This document shows positions 1 through 6,290 of a DNA stretch of 8,799 bases, piece by piece. A program made the position numbers and the translations under genes. The first letter of the stretch is position 1, and each line of letters begins with the position of its first letter. The DNA comes from Candidatus Dormiibacterota bacterium (GTDB lineage Bacteria > Chloroflexota > Dormibacteria > Dormibacterales > Dormibacteraceae). The stretch lies in the NCBI GenBank assembly GCA_955652585.1, contig CATPBF010000029.1, forward strand, positions 1 through 8,799, written 5' to 3'. The notes beneath the pieces were generated by a model that saw only the letters and a program-made list of their open reading frames with translations, was not told where the DNA came from and did not search any database.

Positions 1-450
1 GTCGATCTCCACCCTCAGCATCCGCGCCTCACCAGAGCGGTTGATGACCGCCTCATTGAGCCCGATCGCGCGGGCGACATTCTTCTTGTTTCGGGTCAGA
101 GTCGCCTGCAGCACGTTGCGCTCTTCGAGGCGGTAGTCGCCTTTGAAGAATCGCTTCAGGCCATCCTCGAGATCGGGCGCGTCGAGCTCCGTAAGAAAGC
201 CGAGGCGGCCAAGGTTGACGCCGAGAAGAGGGATCCCGCGGGGCGCAGCCAGGCGCGCGCCGGCCAGAAACGTGCCGTCGCCGCCCAGGGTGATGACGAG
301 GTTCGTGTCCTTGAGACGTTTCGTGATCGTGCCGACCGGCCCGTCGCGATCGAACTCCCAGGCCTCGCCTTGGTTGGCCTTGATCGTCTTGAGCGCGCGC
401 GCGACCACGGATTTCTCTGCACGCGGTGCGCGGATGATGCAGACCTTCAT
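1..450 (-). CDS. nadK: NAD kinase, N-terminal 150 codons (C-terminus cut by window edge)
   Basis: ATP-dependent NAD kinase makes NADP from NAD in the cytoplasm. The visible 150 residues contain the family signature GGDGT at residues 56-60, within LGGDGTFLAGAR. They also contain GVNLGRLGFL at 77-86 and LNEAVINR at 131-138, the Asn-Glu motif of the nucleotide site. The N-terminus starts with a beta strand (MKVCIIR), as usual for the family. The ATG at 450-448 overlaps the tlyA stop as ATGA, which supports this start and suggests translational coupling. The frame stays open to base 1; the C-terminal beta-sandwich half lies outside the window, so this is a truncation by the window and not a pseudogene. 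The tlyA-nadK order is widespread in bacteria and is often followed by recN, which I would expect next but cannot see. Confidence 0.95.
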   Translation of the reverse strand, partial: MKVCIIRAPRAEKSVVARALKTIKANQGEAWEFDRDGPVGTITKRLKDTNLVITLGGDGTFLAGARLAAPRGIPLLGVNLGRLGFLTELDAPDLEDGLKRFFKGDYRLEERNVLQATLTRNKKNVARAIGLNEAVINRSGEARMLRVEID

Positions 451-1160
451 GCCGGCACGAGGTGCAAGAAGATCTCCTGGTTGCCTTCCGCGCCGGTGAT
501 TGCGGACGGAGCTTCGCCTTGCACCGAATACCCGTTGGCGGTGCACCACCCGCGCAGCCGTTTTAGAGCGGCTTCGACGGCCTCGGGGTCGCGAACGATG
601 CCTCCCTTCCCCACCTCGGAACGCCCGACCTGGAACTGAGGCTTGAACAGTGCAACGACATCCGCCTCCGGCCCAGCCCGTCGAAGCGCGGGCAATACCT
701 TTTCCAGCCCGATGAAGGACACGTCGACGACGACGAGCGAGACCGGCTCCGGGAACGACTCCAGCTCGCGAGCGTTGACGCGCTCGATCACCACCACGCG
801 TGGATCCGACCGCAGCCGCCAGTGCAGCAGGCCCCGCCCGACGTCGATTGCGTACACGCGGGCCGCGCCGCGACGGAGCAACACGTCCGTGAAACCTCCG
901 GTGGAGGCTCCGATGTCGGCGCACACTTGGCCTGAGGGATCGACACCGAAGCGTTCGAGCGCCGGCCCGAGCTTGAGCGCACCGCGGCTCGCGTAGTCGG
1001 GTGCCGACTCGACCGAGATCGGAGCATCCTCGCTCACCGAGCGGTCCGGCTTTCGGATCGTTTCACCGGCGACGCGTACCTTGCCCGCGAGAATCAGGGC
1101 CTGGGCCCGCTCGCGCGACTCCGCCAGGCCGTTTCTCGTCACCAGCGCATCCAGCCGCAT
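447..1160 (-). CDS. tlyA: TlyA-family rRNA (cytidine-2'-O)-methyltransferase
   Basis: This 237-residue protein has the TlyA layout: an N-terminal S4 RNA-binding domain (about residues 1-60) followed by an FtsJ-type SAM-dependent methyltransferase domain. The SAM loop ADIGASTGGFTD is at 81-92. A K-D-K-E catalytic set can be placed at K63 (SRGALKL), D146 (VVDVSFI), K173 (FKPQF) and E229 (GNQEIF). The family 2'-O-methylates cytidines in 16S and/or 23S rRNA; in mycobacteria this is needed for capreomycin sensitivity. The old name hemolysin A is probably misleading. The usual KPQFE motif reads KPQFQ here, a small variation. The ATG at 1160 shares one base with the upstream DUF212 stop (TAATG), and the stop overlaps nadK as ATGA. 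Which rRNA subunits are modified cannot be decided from sequence. Confidence 0.94.
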   Translation of the reverse strand: MRLDALVTRNGLAESRERAQALILAGKVRVAGETIRKPDRSVSEDAPISVESAPDYASRGALKLGPALERFGVDPSGQVCADIGASTGGFTDVLLRRGAARVYAIDVGRGLLHWRLRSDPRVVVIERVNARELESFPEPVSLVVVDVSFIGLEKVLPALRRAGPEADVVALFKPQFQVGRSEVGKGGIVRDPEAVEAALKRLRGWCTANGYSVQGEAPSAITGAEGNQEIFLHLVPA

Positions 1161-1573
1161 TAGAGAAGCAGCCCGACGCCGATGCCGATGCCGGCGCCGA
1201 CGAGCACCTCGAAGGGCGTGTGACCGAGCAGCTCTCGCAGCACGGGCTCCTGTACGCCGCGCATGTGCACGAGGTCTTCGACCAGGCGGTTCAACACCGC
1301 GGCCTGGCGCCCGGCGGCGCGGCGGAGGCCGGCGGCGTCGTACATGACCACGAACGAGAAGATAAGGGCGATCGCGAACTGAGGGGAAGTCACGCCGGCA
1401 TATTTACCGATAGCGGTCGCGAGGCCCGCGACGATCGCGCTGTGGCTGCTCGGCATCCCGCCAGTCTCGGCGAGCACGCGCAGGTTGAGCCTGTGCTGCC
1501 GCATCGAGGTCAGCGTCACCTTGGCGACCTGGCAGATCGTCCAGGCCACGATCGGGGCTAATAGATATTTCAA
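1160..1573 (-). CDS. Divergent PAP2-family (DUF212) membrane protein
   Basis: A 137-residue hydrophobic protein of the divergent PAP2 family (DUF212, YuiD-like). The family hallmarks are GGMPSSHSA at 38-46, resembling the second phosphatase motif of PAP2 enzymes, and GHTPFEVLVGAGIGIG at about 117-132. Hydrophobic segments at about 1-20, 44-58, 66-81 and 122-137 suggest several membrane spans. The first PAP2 motif (K-x6-R-P) is not evident, as is usual for this divergent group, so phosphatase activity is not established; a lipid-phosphate substrate is only a guess. The start is TTG at 1573-1571, overlapping the xseB stop as TTGA. No better start is present, because the first conserved hydrophobic helix begins directly after it. 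The stop shares one base with the tlyA ATG. Confidence 0.88.
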   Translation of the reverse strand: MKYLLAPIVAWTICQVAKVTLTSMRQHRLNLRVLAETGGMPSSHSAIVAGLATAIGKYAGVTSPQFAIALIFSFVVMYDAAGLRRAAGRQAAVLNRLVEDLVHMRGVQEPVLRELLGHTPFEVLVGAGIGIGVGLLL

Positions 1574-1773
1574 CCCCGCAATTGTGCGGAGAGCGCGTCC
1601 GCCCTGGCTTTGAGGGACTCCAGGCGAGCCTCGGCCTCGGCCAGGAGCCGGGCGGCGCGTTCGTGAGCGGCGACAAGCTCATCGAGCGGGGCGGTGCCCT
1701 CCGCGAGCCGTCCGATGGTTTGCTCGAGGCTAGACAGCAACTCTTCGAAGCTGGGCTGAGGCTGGGCGCTCAA
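1570..1773 (-). CDS. xseB: Exodeoxyribonuclease VII small subunit
   Basis: A 67-residue, almost wholly helical protein matching XseB in length and pattern. It has FEELLSSLEQTIGRLAEG at 9-26, then P-L-D-E-L at 29-33, then an amphipathic helix rich in Ala, Glu, Leu and Arg to the end. In exonuclease VII several small subunits bind each XseA large subunit and the complex degrades single-stranded DNA in both directions. The start is TTG at 1773, overlapping the nusB stop as TTGA, and the stop overlaps the DUF212 start in the same way. The large-subunit gene xseA, which is commonly adjacent, is not here: nusB is immediately upstream and the DUF212 gene immediately downstream. XseA must be encoded elsewhere if the enzyme is functional. 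Confidence 0.9.
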   Translation of the reverse strand: MSAQPQPSFEELLSSLEQTIGRLAEGTAPLDELVAAHERAARLLAEAEARLESLKARADALSAQLRG

Positions 1774-2174
1774 CTCACCGTCGCAGCGACACGACCAAGG
1801 ATGCCGTTGACGAAGCGCCCGGCTTCGTCGCCCGAGAAGGTCTTGGCGAGCTCGATCGATTCGTTGATGGCGGCCTTGGGCGGCACGCGGCGGTCGATGG
1901 TGATCTCGTAGACGGCGATCCGCAGCACGATGCGGTCGACCTTGGCCATCTGCTCGAGCTTCCAGTTGTCCGAGGCCTCGCTAAGGACGGCGTCCAGCTT
2001 CTCTCGGTTGGCGATGACGCCGCGAACGAGCTGGCCGGCAAAAGCCATCACGTCGGCAGTCGCCGCGCCCTCACCCGCGTGATAGAGGAGGACCTCCTCG
2101 GGATCGTCATCCGAGGCCTCGAGCTGGAACAGGACCTTGAGCGCCAGCTCCCTGGCCTGGTGACGCTTCCCCAA
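1770..2174 (-). CDS. nusB: Transcription antitermination factor NusB
   Basis: NusB binds boxA RNA together with NusE (ribosomal protein S10) and supports antitermination of rRNA operons. This 134-residue all-helical protein has the usual length and landmarks: an N-terminal R-x-x-A-R-E-L-A-L-K-V-L-F-Q-L-E stretch (about 4-19), NWKLEQMAKVDRIVLRIAVYE at about 70-90, and INESIELAKTFSGDEAGRFVNGILG at about 103-127. The start is TTG at 2174-2172, preceded by a good AGGAG ribosome-binding site with 5 bases of spacing, which is the clearest start signal in this part of the window. The 8-base gap from the Asp23-family gene and the TTGA overlap with xseB place it inside the operon. Finding nusB beside an Asp23-family gene is common in Gram-positive-type bacteria. 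Confidence 0.95.
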   Translation of the reverse strand: MGKRHQARELALKVLFQLEASDDDPEEVLLYHAGEGAATADVMAFAGQLVRGVIANREKLDAVLSEASDNWKLEQMAKVDRIVLRIAVYEITIDRRVPPKAAINESIELAKTFSGDEAGRFVNGILGRVAATVS

Positions 2175-2179
2175 GCAGT

Positions 2180-2184
2180 CTCCT
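2180..2184 (-). promoter_or_regulatory. Ribosome-binding site of nusB (AGGAG)
   Basis: AGGAG on the minus strand lies 5 bases upstream of the TTG at 2174. It partly overlaps the TAG stop of the Asp23-family gene. It is one of the few strong Shine-Dalgarno matches in the window and settles the TTG start of nusB. Confidence 0.75.
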
Positions 2185-2533
2185 AGTTGGAGAAGGCGAT
2201 GCTGGAGACGAAGACGTTGACCTCGCCGACCTCGAGCCCAAGCATTCGCTCGGTCGCCTCGACGACGTTGCCCTGGACCGCGCTCGCCACATCAGCCAGC
2301 TTCGCGTCGGAGTCGACGGTGATGAACACCTCGAGGTGGATGGACCGATCGGCTTCAACCATTACGCGAACGCCTCGATGCGCGGTCTGCCGTCGCACCC
2401 AGTCTCCGAAGTGGCGCGCCGAGTGTTCGTCCATGCCCGAGACGCCTTCCATCTCGCAGGCGGCGAGCGCAGCAATGCTGGCGATGACCTCGTTGGCCAC
2501 TCGCACCGCACCCAGGCTTCCGTTGCTTCCCAT
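2183..2533 (-). CDS. Asp23/Gls24-family protein
   Basis: This 116-residue protein belongs to the Asp23/Gls24 (YloU/YqhY-like) family. It begins with G-A-V-R-V-A-N-E-V-I-A-S-I-A-A-L-A-A (about 8-25), the typical opening helix, and continues with the family's E-x-E-G-V-S-G-M turn (here C-E-M-E-G-V-S-G-M). It then has alternating strands such as GVRVMVEADRSIHLEVFITV and a final helix plus strand ending GLEVGEVNVFVSSIAF. Family members include cell-envelope stress proteins of Firmicutes. YqhY-type members sit beside nusB and acetyl-CoA carboxylase genes and have been linked to lipid metabolism. No membrane span or signal peptide is visible, so a cytoplasmic or membrane-associated location is likely. 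The ATG at 2533 lies 25 bases after the efp stop. The exact role here is unknown. Confidence 0.88.
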   Translation of the reverse strand: MGSNGSLGAVRVANEVIASIAALAACEMEGVSGMDEHSARHFGDWVRRQTAHRGVRVMVEADRSIHLEVFITVDSDAKLADVASAVQGNVVEATERMLGLEVGEVNVFVSSIAFSN

Positions 2534-2558
2534 GGAGCCGATGCTACGCCCTCGCGCC

Positions 2559-3116
2559 CTAAGCCCGTTCCATATACGTCTGGGAACGGGTGTCGACCCG
2601 GATCACATCCCCGGTCTGGATGAACAGCGGCACCTGGATCACCGCGCCCGTCTCGAGCGTGGCCGGCTTCGTACCGCCGGACACCGTGTCGCCACGAAAC
2701 CCAGGGTCTGTCTTGACGACTTTCAGCTCGACGTTGATTGGGAGCTCGACCCCGATGAGCTTGCCCTGGTATCTGAGCAAGTAGGCCACGCTGCCTTCCT
2801 TGAGCAGCGGCAGCACGGACTCGAGCATTTCCTCGTCCACCGGCACCTGGTCATATGTACGAGTGTCCATGAAGTGGTGGTGGGTGCCGTCCGAATAGAG
2901 GTATGTCGCCTCCGTCTTGTCGATGCGGACCGTCGGGAATTTGTCACCGCTGCGAAAGCTCTGCTCGAAGATCGACCCGGTCAACAGGTTGCGCAGCTTG
3001 GCTTTGATGACCGCGCCCGCCCGGGCCAGCTTGATGTGCTCGACGGTGACGACCTCCAATAGCTGCTCGTCCATCTCGAACATCGTGCCATTGCGAAAGT
3101 CGCCGGTCGAGATCAT
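2559..3116 (-). CDS. efp: Elongation factor P
   Basis: EF-P binds stalled ribosomes between the P and E sites and relieves pausing at proline runs. The 185-residue protein has the standard three-domain length. It shows S-T-G-D-F-R-N-G-T at 3-11 in domain I, TYLYSDG at 71-77 in domain II, and the strong C-terminal signature V-V-K-T-D-P-G-F-R-G-D-T (133-144) followed by GGTKPATLETGAVIQVPLF (147-165). The modification loop reads H-I-K-L-A-R-A-G-A (27-35) in place of the more usual K-P-G-(K/R)-G. The tip residue aligned with E. coli K34 is R32, and the neighbouring Pro-Gly is Leu-Ala. The ATG at 3116 overlaps the aroQ stop as ATGA. An in-frame reading extends far upstream through aroQ and aroB, but those codons are shadow sequence. 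A paralogous YeiP is unlikely given the overall match. Confidence 0.96.
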   Translation of the reverse strand: MISTGDFRNGTMFEMDEQLLEVVTVEHIKLARAGAVIKAKLRNLLTGSIFEQSFRSGDKFPTVRIDKTEATYLYSDGTHHHFMDTRTYDQVPVDEEMLESVLPLLKEGSVAYLLRYQGKLIGVELPINVELKVVKTDPGFRGDTVSGGTKPATLETGAVIQVPLFIQTGDVIRVDTRSQTYMERA

Positions 3117-3541
3117 TGCTCTGTGAGGTACTCCATTGCGAGCAGGTAGCCGGTGAATCCAAGGCCGGTGATGACGCCACGAGCCGCGCGCGCGGTCACG
3201 CTCTTCGATCGAAACTCTTCTCGCGCGTGAATGTTGGAGATGTGGACCTCGACCACGGGAAGCGCGAGCGCCTGCAGGCAGTCGAACAGCGCCAGCGAGT
3301 AGTGTGCGAGTGCGGCCGGATTGATGATGATGCCGGCCGACGCCGGAGCCTCCTTCTGCAGGAAGTCGATGATTTCGCCTTCGTCGTTGCCCTGGAAGAA
3401 GTCGACCTGGACCTTCAGCTCCTCCGCCTTGACACGGATCGCGTCCATCAGGTCGGCCAGCGACCGGGTCCCGTAGATGTGGGGCTCGCGCTTGCCGAGG
3501 AGGTTCAAATTGGGGCCGTTGACGACGAGGAACCGCTTCAT
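3113..3541 (-). CDS. aroQ: 3-dehydroquinate dehydratase, type II
   Basis: Type II dehydroquinase performs the third step of the shikimate pathway, anti-elimination of water from 3-dehydroquinate, usually as a soluble dodecamer. The 142-residue length fits the family. Key features are VNGPNLNLLGKREPHIYG at 7-24, with R18 and the catalytic base Y23, and N74 in IIINPAALAHYS with H80. These are followed by EVHISNIHAREEFR at 98-111, where H100 is the expected proton donor and R111 binds substrate, and by GVITGLGFTGYLLA near the C-terminus. The ATG at 3541 overlaps the aroB stop as ATGA, and AAGG lies 7 bases upstream as a plausible ribosome-binding site. The stop overlaps efp as ATGA. aroB-aroQ-efp is a compact cassette; efp is often found next to aroQ in bacteria. 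Confidence 0.96.
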   Translation of the reverse strand: MKRFLVVNGPNLNLLGKREPHIYGTRSLADLMDAIRVKAEELKVQVDFFQGNDEGEIIDFLQKEAPASAGIIINPAALAHYSLALFDCLQALALPVVEVHISNIHAREEFRSKSVTARAARGVITGLGFTGYLLAMEYLTEQ

Positions 3542-4614
3542 GCGAGTGCCTTGCGCACGAACCTGCGCACCACCCCGGCGGGGACCACGTGCCCAGGCTC
3601 CGCGTGGCCAAGGCGCCGTGGCATCACCCAGGCCACCCGGCCGCGACGCGCCTTCTTGTCGTGCTCGATCGCGGCGAGGACCCGAGCGGGATCGACCGCG
3701 GGCGACCGGTCGGGCAATCCGTACTCGGTCAGCAGCCCATCCTGGGCCTCGACCAGCCGCGGTCCGCACAGCTCCAACGACAGTGCGATCTTCGCCGCGA
3801 CACGCATCCCGAATGCAACCGCCCGGCCGTGCGAAACGCGAAATCGACTGGCGGCTTCGAGAGCGTGGCCGGCGGTGTGGCCGTAGTTCAGGATTGCGCG
3901 CGGACCGCGCTCGCGTTCATCCCTCGCCACCACCAGAGCCTTGGCTGTGACGCAGCGGAAGACCACGCGCTCGAGGGCACGACGGTCACCCGCGAGCAGG
4001 CGCTCACGTTCCTTTTGCAGTAGCTCGAAGATGCCGCGATCCATCGCGACGCCGTACTTTACAACCTCGGCGAACGCGTCTCGATAGTTGACCGGCGGCA
4101 AGGTTTCCAGGGCTGCCATGTCCGCCACGACCGCTGATGGCGGCCAGAAGGTTCCGATGGCGTTCTTGGAACGCACACCGTTCACACCAGTCTTGCCGCC
4201 GACGCTCGAATCAACCATCGCCAGCAGGGTCGTCGGCACGGCGAGCAGGCGAACGCCACGCAACCAGACCGACGCGGCGAATCCCGCCAGGTCGCCGACA
4301 GTGCCACCACCGACGGCGATCACCAGGCCGCCCCGGTCGATGTTCTGTCTTTCGAAGAAGGCGAGCACGTCGTGCAGCGCGGTGATCGACTTCGAGCGCT
4401 CGCCCGCCGGGACCACGAAGATCGATGGCTTGACGCCAGTCGGCTTGATGGCCTTGGCGACTTTGTTAGCCCACGGCCGGACGTTGGAGTCGGTGACGAT
4501 CACGGCAGCTGACGGGTCCAGCCGGCGGACGAGGTTGCGCAGCTCGCGGTGGACTTCGCTGCCGATCACCACGGGGTAGCTCCCCCGCGCCGCGTCGACG
4601 ATCAGGCGGACCAA
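3538..4614 (-). CDS. aroB: 3-dehydroquinate synthase
   Basis: AroB converts DAHP to 3-dehydroquinate, the second step of the shikimate pathway, using NAD and a divalent metal such as zinc. The 358-residue protein has the typical length. Motifs in order are GSYPVVIGS at 11-19, PAGERSKS at 69-76, the NAD-binding GGGTVGDLAGF at 102-112, PTTLLAMVDSSVGGKTGVN at 127-145, and FAEVVKYG at 181-188. NYGHTAGHALE follows at 243-253. Metal ligands are expected at E183, H246 and H262. The start is uncertain. TTG at 4614 gives MVRLIVDAARG and overlaps aroK by 13 bases. A CTG at 4605 would give a CTGA overlap and a protein three residues shorter. The TTG is chosen as the more usual codon. The stop overlaps aroQ as ATGA. 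Confidence 0.96.
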   Translation of the reverse strand: MVRLIVDAARGSYPVVIGSEVHRELRNLVRRLDPSAAVIVTDSNVRPWANKVAKAIKPTGVKPSIFVVPAGERSKSITALHDVLAFFERQNIDRGGLVIAVGGGTVGDLAGFAASVWLRGVRLLAVPTTLLAMVDSSVGGKTGVNGVRSKNAIGTFWPPSAVVADMAALETLPPVNYRDAFAEVVKYGVAMDRGIFELLQKERERLLAGDRRALERVVFRCVTAKALVVARDERERGPRAILNYGHTAGHALEAASRFRVSHGRAVAFGMRVAAKIALSLELCGPRLVEAQDGLLTEYGLPDRSPAVDPARVLAAIEHDKKARRGRVAWVMPRRLGHAEPGHVVPAGVVRRFVRKALA

Positions 4615-5102
4615 TGCTTCATGACCTCGGTCGCGACCACGTCCAGCGGTACGTCGGCGTTGACGCGATGCGACGCCTCCTCGTAGCGAGGTCGTCGTCG
4701 GTTCAGGAGCGCCTCCACCTCGTCCCGAGGATGGCCGAAAAACAGCGGCCGATTGTTCGCCTGGTGGCCGATCCGCGCCCAAATCGTCTCGAAGGATGCT
4801 TCGAGGTAGACGGTCGTCGCCAGCTCGCGGATCAGATTCCAGTTGGAGTCGTCGATGGCGGCGCCGCCGCCGAGCGCGACCACGGTCTCGGGCTGCAGAG
4901 CTTTGGGCAGCAGGCGGGATTCGAGGGCGCGAAAAACAGCCTCGCTGCGGATCGCAAAGATGTCAGAGACGGCCATGCCCGCCTCGTCCTCAACCATCAT
5001 GTCGAGGTCATGGAATGCGGTCCCCGAACGCTGAGCCACCAGGGCGCCGACGACCGTCTTGCCCGACCCCATGAAACCGATGAGCGCGAGTGGTTTTCTC
5101 AG
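4602..5102 (-). CDS. aroK: Shikimate kinase, apparent CTG start
   Basis: Shikimate kinase phosphorylates shikimate at the 3-OH with ATP, step five of the pathway. The Walker A loop GFMGSGKT is at 9-16 and D32/D34 (HDLDMMV) fit the shikimate and magnesium site. R58 lies in AVFRALE, GGG is at 78-80, the lid segment N-R-P-L has R118, and RRRPRYEEAS at about 135-144 is the adenine-binding region. The frame is closed by the TAG at 5108-5106 (also the stop of the PH-domain gene), and the only start-like codon before the P-loop is CTG at 5102. This gives MRKPLALIGF, a normal first beta strand and 166 residues. The first ATG, at 5072, would delete that strand and cut the P-loop, so it is rejected. 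No strong ribosome-binding site is visible; coupling across the 3-base gap is likely. Confidence 0.92.
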   Translation of the reverse strand: MRKPLALIGFMGSGKTVVGALVAQRSGTAFHDLDMMVEDEAGMAVSDIFAIRSEAVFRALESRLLPKALQPETVVALGGGAAIDDSNWNLIRELATTVYLEASFETIWARIGHQANNRPLFFGHPRDEVEALLNRRRPRYEEASHRVNADVPLDVVATEVMKHWSA

Positions 5103-5105
5103 GCG

Positions 5106-5630
5106 CTAGACGCCGCTTGGGTTTGCCGGCGCCGGCGCGCCGGACGCGCCGCCACGACGCCGCTCGGACAGCATGAAGACCTGGTCGCGGAACGCGCCCG
5201 GGCTGGGCAGATGGTCGAGCACCTCCGCTCCCTGCGCGCCGGCGGCATCGACCTCGACTCGTCCGTAGCCGAGCATTCGCCCGAAGAGAGTCTGCTTGGT
5301 CGTGCAGTCCTGAATGCGGTCGATGGGGATGGTCTTCGAGGATCGGCCGAACACGCCGGTCTCGATCTTGATGCGCTGATCGGTGAGCGTGTAGGCCGTC
5401 GCCTGCCAGCGGATCCACACGACGATCAGCCACATGCCGGCGATCGCGGCCACGACTAGCGTCACGATGATCTTCTTGTCTCGGCGGAACGAATCCGTGT
5501 GGAAAAAGATGTCAATCAGCGCCATCAAGATCAGCAACGCGACCGGAAACACAAGGCTCTTTACGATCACGATCCAGTGCTGGTGGGCTTTGAGGACGAG
5601 GTTCTCGCCCGGAAGCAGCTCAGACGGCAT
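5106..5630 (-). CDS. Membrane-anchored bacterial PH-domain (YdbS/bPH2-like) protein
   Basis: This 174-residue protein has two hydrophobic segments, at about 19-41 and 54-74, forming a hairpin anchor. They are followed by a bacterial PH-like domain (bPH2/DUF304 type) from about 76 to 155. The domain signature is visible in TAYTLTDQRIKIETGVFGR (78-96), then IPIDRIQDC (101-109) and L-F-G-R-M-L-G-Y-G-R-V-E-V (115-127). The protein ends in a low-complexity tail rich in Gly, Ala and Pro (about 158-174). Members of this group are membrane proteins of unclear function, so none is assigned. The ATG at 5630 is 12 bases after the prepilin peptidase stop with only a weak GG-rich leader. The aroK start follows the stop after 3 bases. 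Confidence 0.87.
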   Translation of the reverse strand: MPSELLPGENLVLKAHQHWIVIVKSLVFPVALLILMALIDIFFHTDSFRRDKKIIVTLVVAAIAGMWLIVVWIRWQATAYTLTDQRIKIETGVFGRSSKTIPIDRIQDCTTKQTLFGRMLGYGRVEVDAAGAQGAEVLDHLPSPGAFRDQVFMLSERRRGGASGAPAPANPSGV

Positions 5631-5642
5631 GAGGCGCCTACC

Positions 5643-6290
5643 CTATCGCATTTGGAAGAGGAGGATCAGCGCGCCCACGGCCAGGTACGGGCCGTAAGCG
5701 ATCGTCCCCTTCAACGATCGCTTCCAGATCACGTATACGATCGAGACCACACCGGCCAGGAACACGCCGTAGAAGAGGGCCGTCACGGTGTACGGCCACC
5801 CCAGCAGCAGGCCGAGGAAGACCGCGAGCTTGACGTCGCCGAAACCCATCGCCTCGGCCTTGAAGATGAGCGCACCGATCACAGCGATAAGTGCGAAGAG
5901 GAAACCGGCGCCGAGGCCGGTCGCCAGGCCGGCCCACCACGGATGGTTGAAGATGCTCACCGCCAGGGCGAGACCCATAGCCGGAAAGCTCACCCGGTCG
6001 AGGATGAGCCGGTGTTCGAGGTCGAAGAAGAACACCTGCACCAGGATCAGGCCGAAGATGCTGTGCAGCAGCAGCAACCACGTCGCGCCGAGCTCGAAGC
6101 CGAAGGCCGCGAAAAGGAGCGCCGATGCGATCGGTGGCCCCCACACCTGCCACCACTTGGTGCCCGACTCGAGGTCCTCAAGCTTCGCGAGCCGGACCGA
6201 GCCCCAACGCACCAGCCAGCCGCCGGCTGCGCCGACGAGGGCCCAGGCGACGGCGACAAGCACGTGGCTCAGATCAAACACCGTGTTCAT
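5643..6290 (-). CDS. A24-family prepilin peptidase, without methyltransferase cysteine motif
   Basis: A polytopic membrane aspartic protease of the type IV prepilin peptidase family, which cleaves class III signal peptides of pilins and pseudopilins. The first catalytic aspartate is D90 in FFFDLEHRLILD (87-98) and the second is D152 in MGFGDVKLAVFLG (148-160), the G-x-G-D motif. AYGPYLAVGA (199-208) is the usual C-terminal helix motif. The 215-residue length is shorter than full PilD proteins. The N-terminal region has no paired cysteines, and the whole protein contains none, so the metal-site signature of the N-methyltransferase domain is missing. The ATG at 6290 overlaps the aroE stop as ATGA, and a longer upstream reading would be aroE shadow. 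No pilin or secretion ATPase gene is nearby, so the substrate is unknown. Confidence 0.93.
   Translation of the reverse strand: MNTVFDLSHVLVAVAWALVGAAGGWLVRWGSVRLAKLEDLESGTKWWQVWGPPIASALLFAAFGFELGATWLLLLHSIFGLILVQVFFFDLEHRLILDRVSFPAMGLALAVSIFNHPWWAGLATGLGAGFLFALIAVIGALIFKAEAMGFGDVKLAVFLGLLLGWPYTVTALFYGVFLAGVVSIVYVIWKRSLKGTIAYGPYLAVGALILLFQMR

Noticed and set aside
156..422. Minus-strand open frame inside nadK
   Set aside because: It is Arg/Ser-rich and out of frame with the clear NAD kinase reading, which covers the same bases and has the GGDGT motif.
2187..3062. Plus-strand open frame of 291 codons opposite efp and the Asp23-family gene
   Set aside because: It is a shadow of two recognised minus-strand genes, with no motif and no plausible ribosome-binding site.
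3365..3400. AroQ reads GNDEGE where many type II dehydroquinases have SNHEGE
   Set aside because: Actinobacterial enzymes also vary at this position, and the catalytic Tyr, His and Arg residues are all present, so no functional defect is implied.
5125..5143. Overlapping perfect GC palindromes (12 bases each) just before aroK, possible hairpin
   Set aside because: They fall in codons for the Ala/Pro/Gly-rich tail of the PH-domain protein, where such palindromes arise from composition. There is no U-run, so no terminator; a role in aroK translation cannot be shown.
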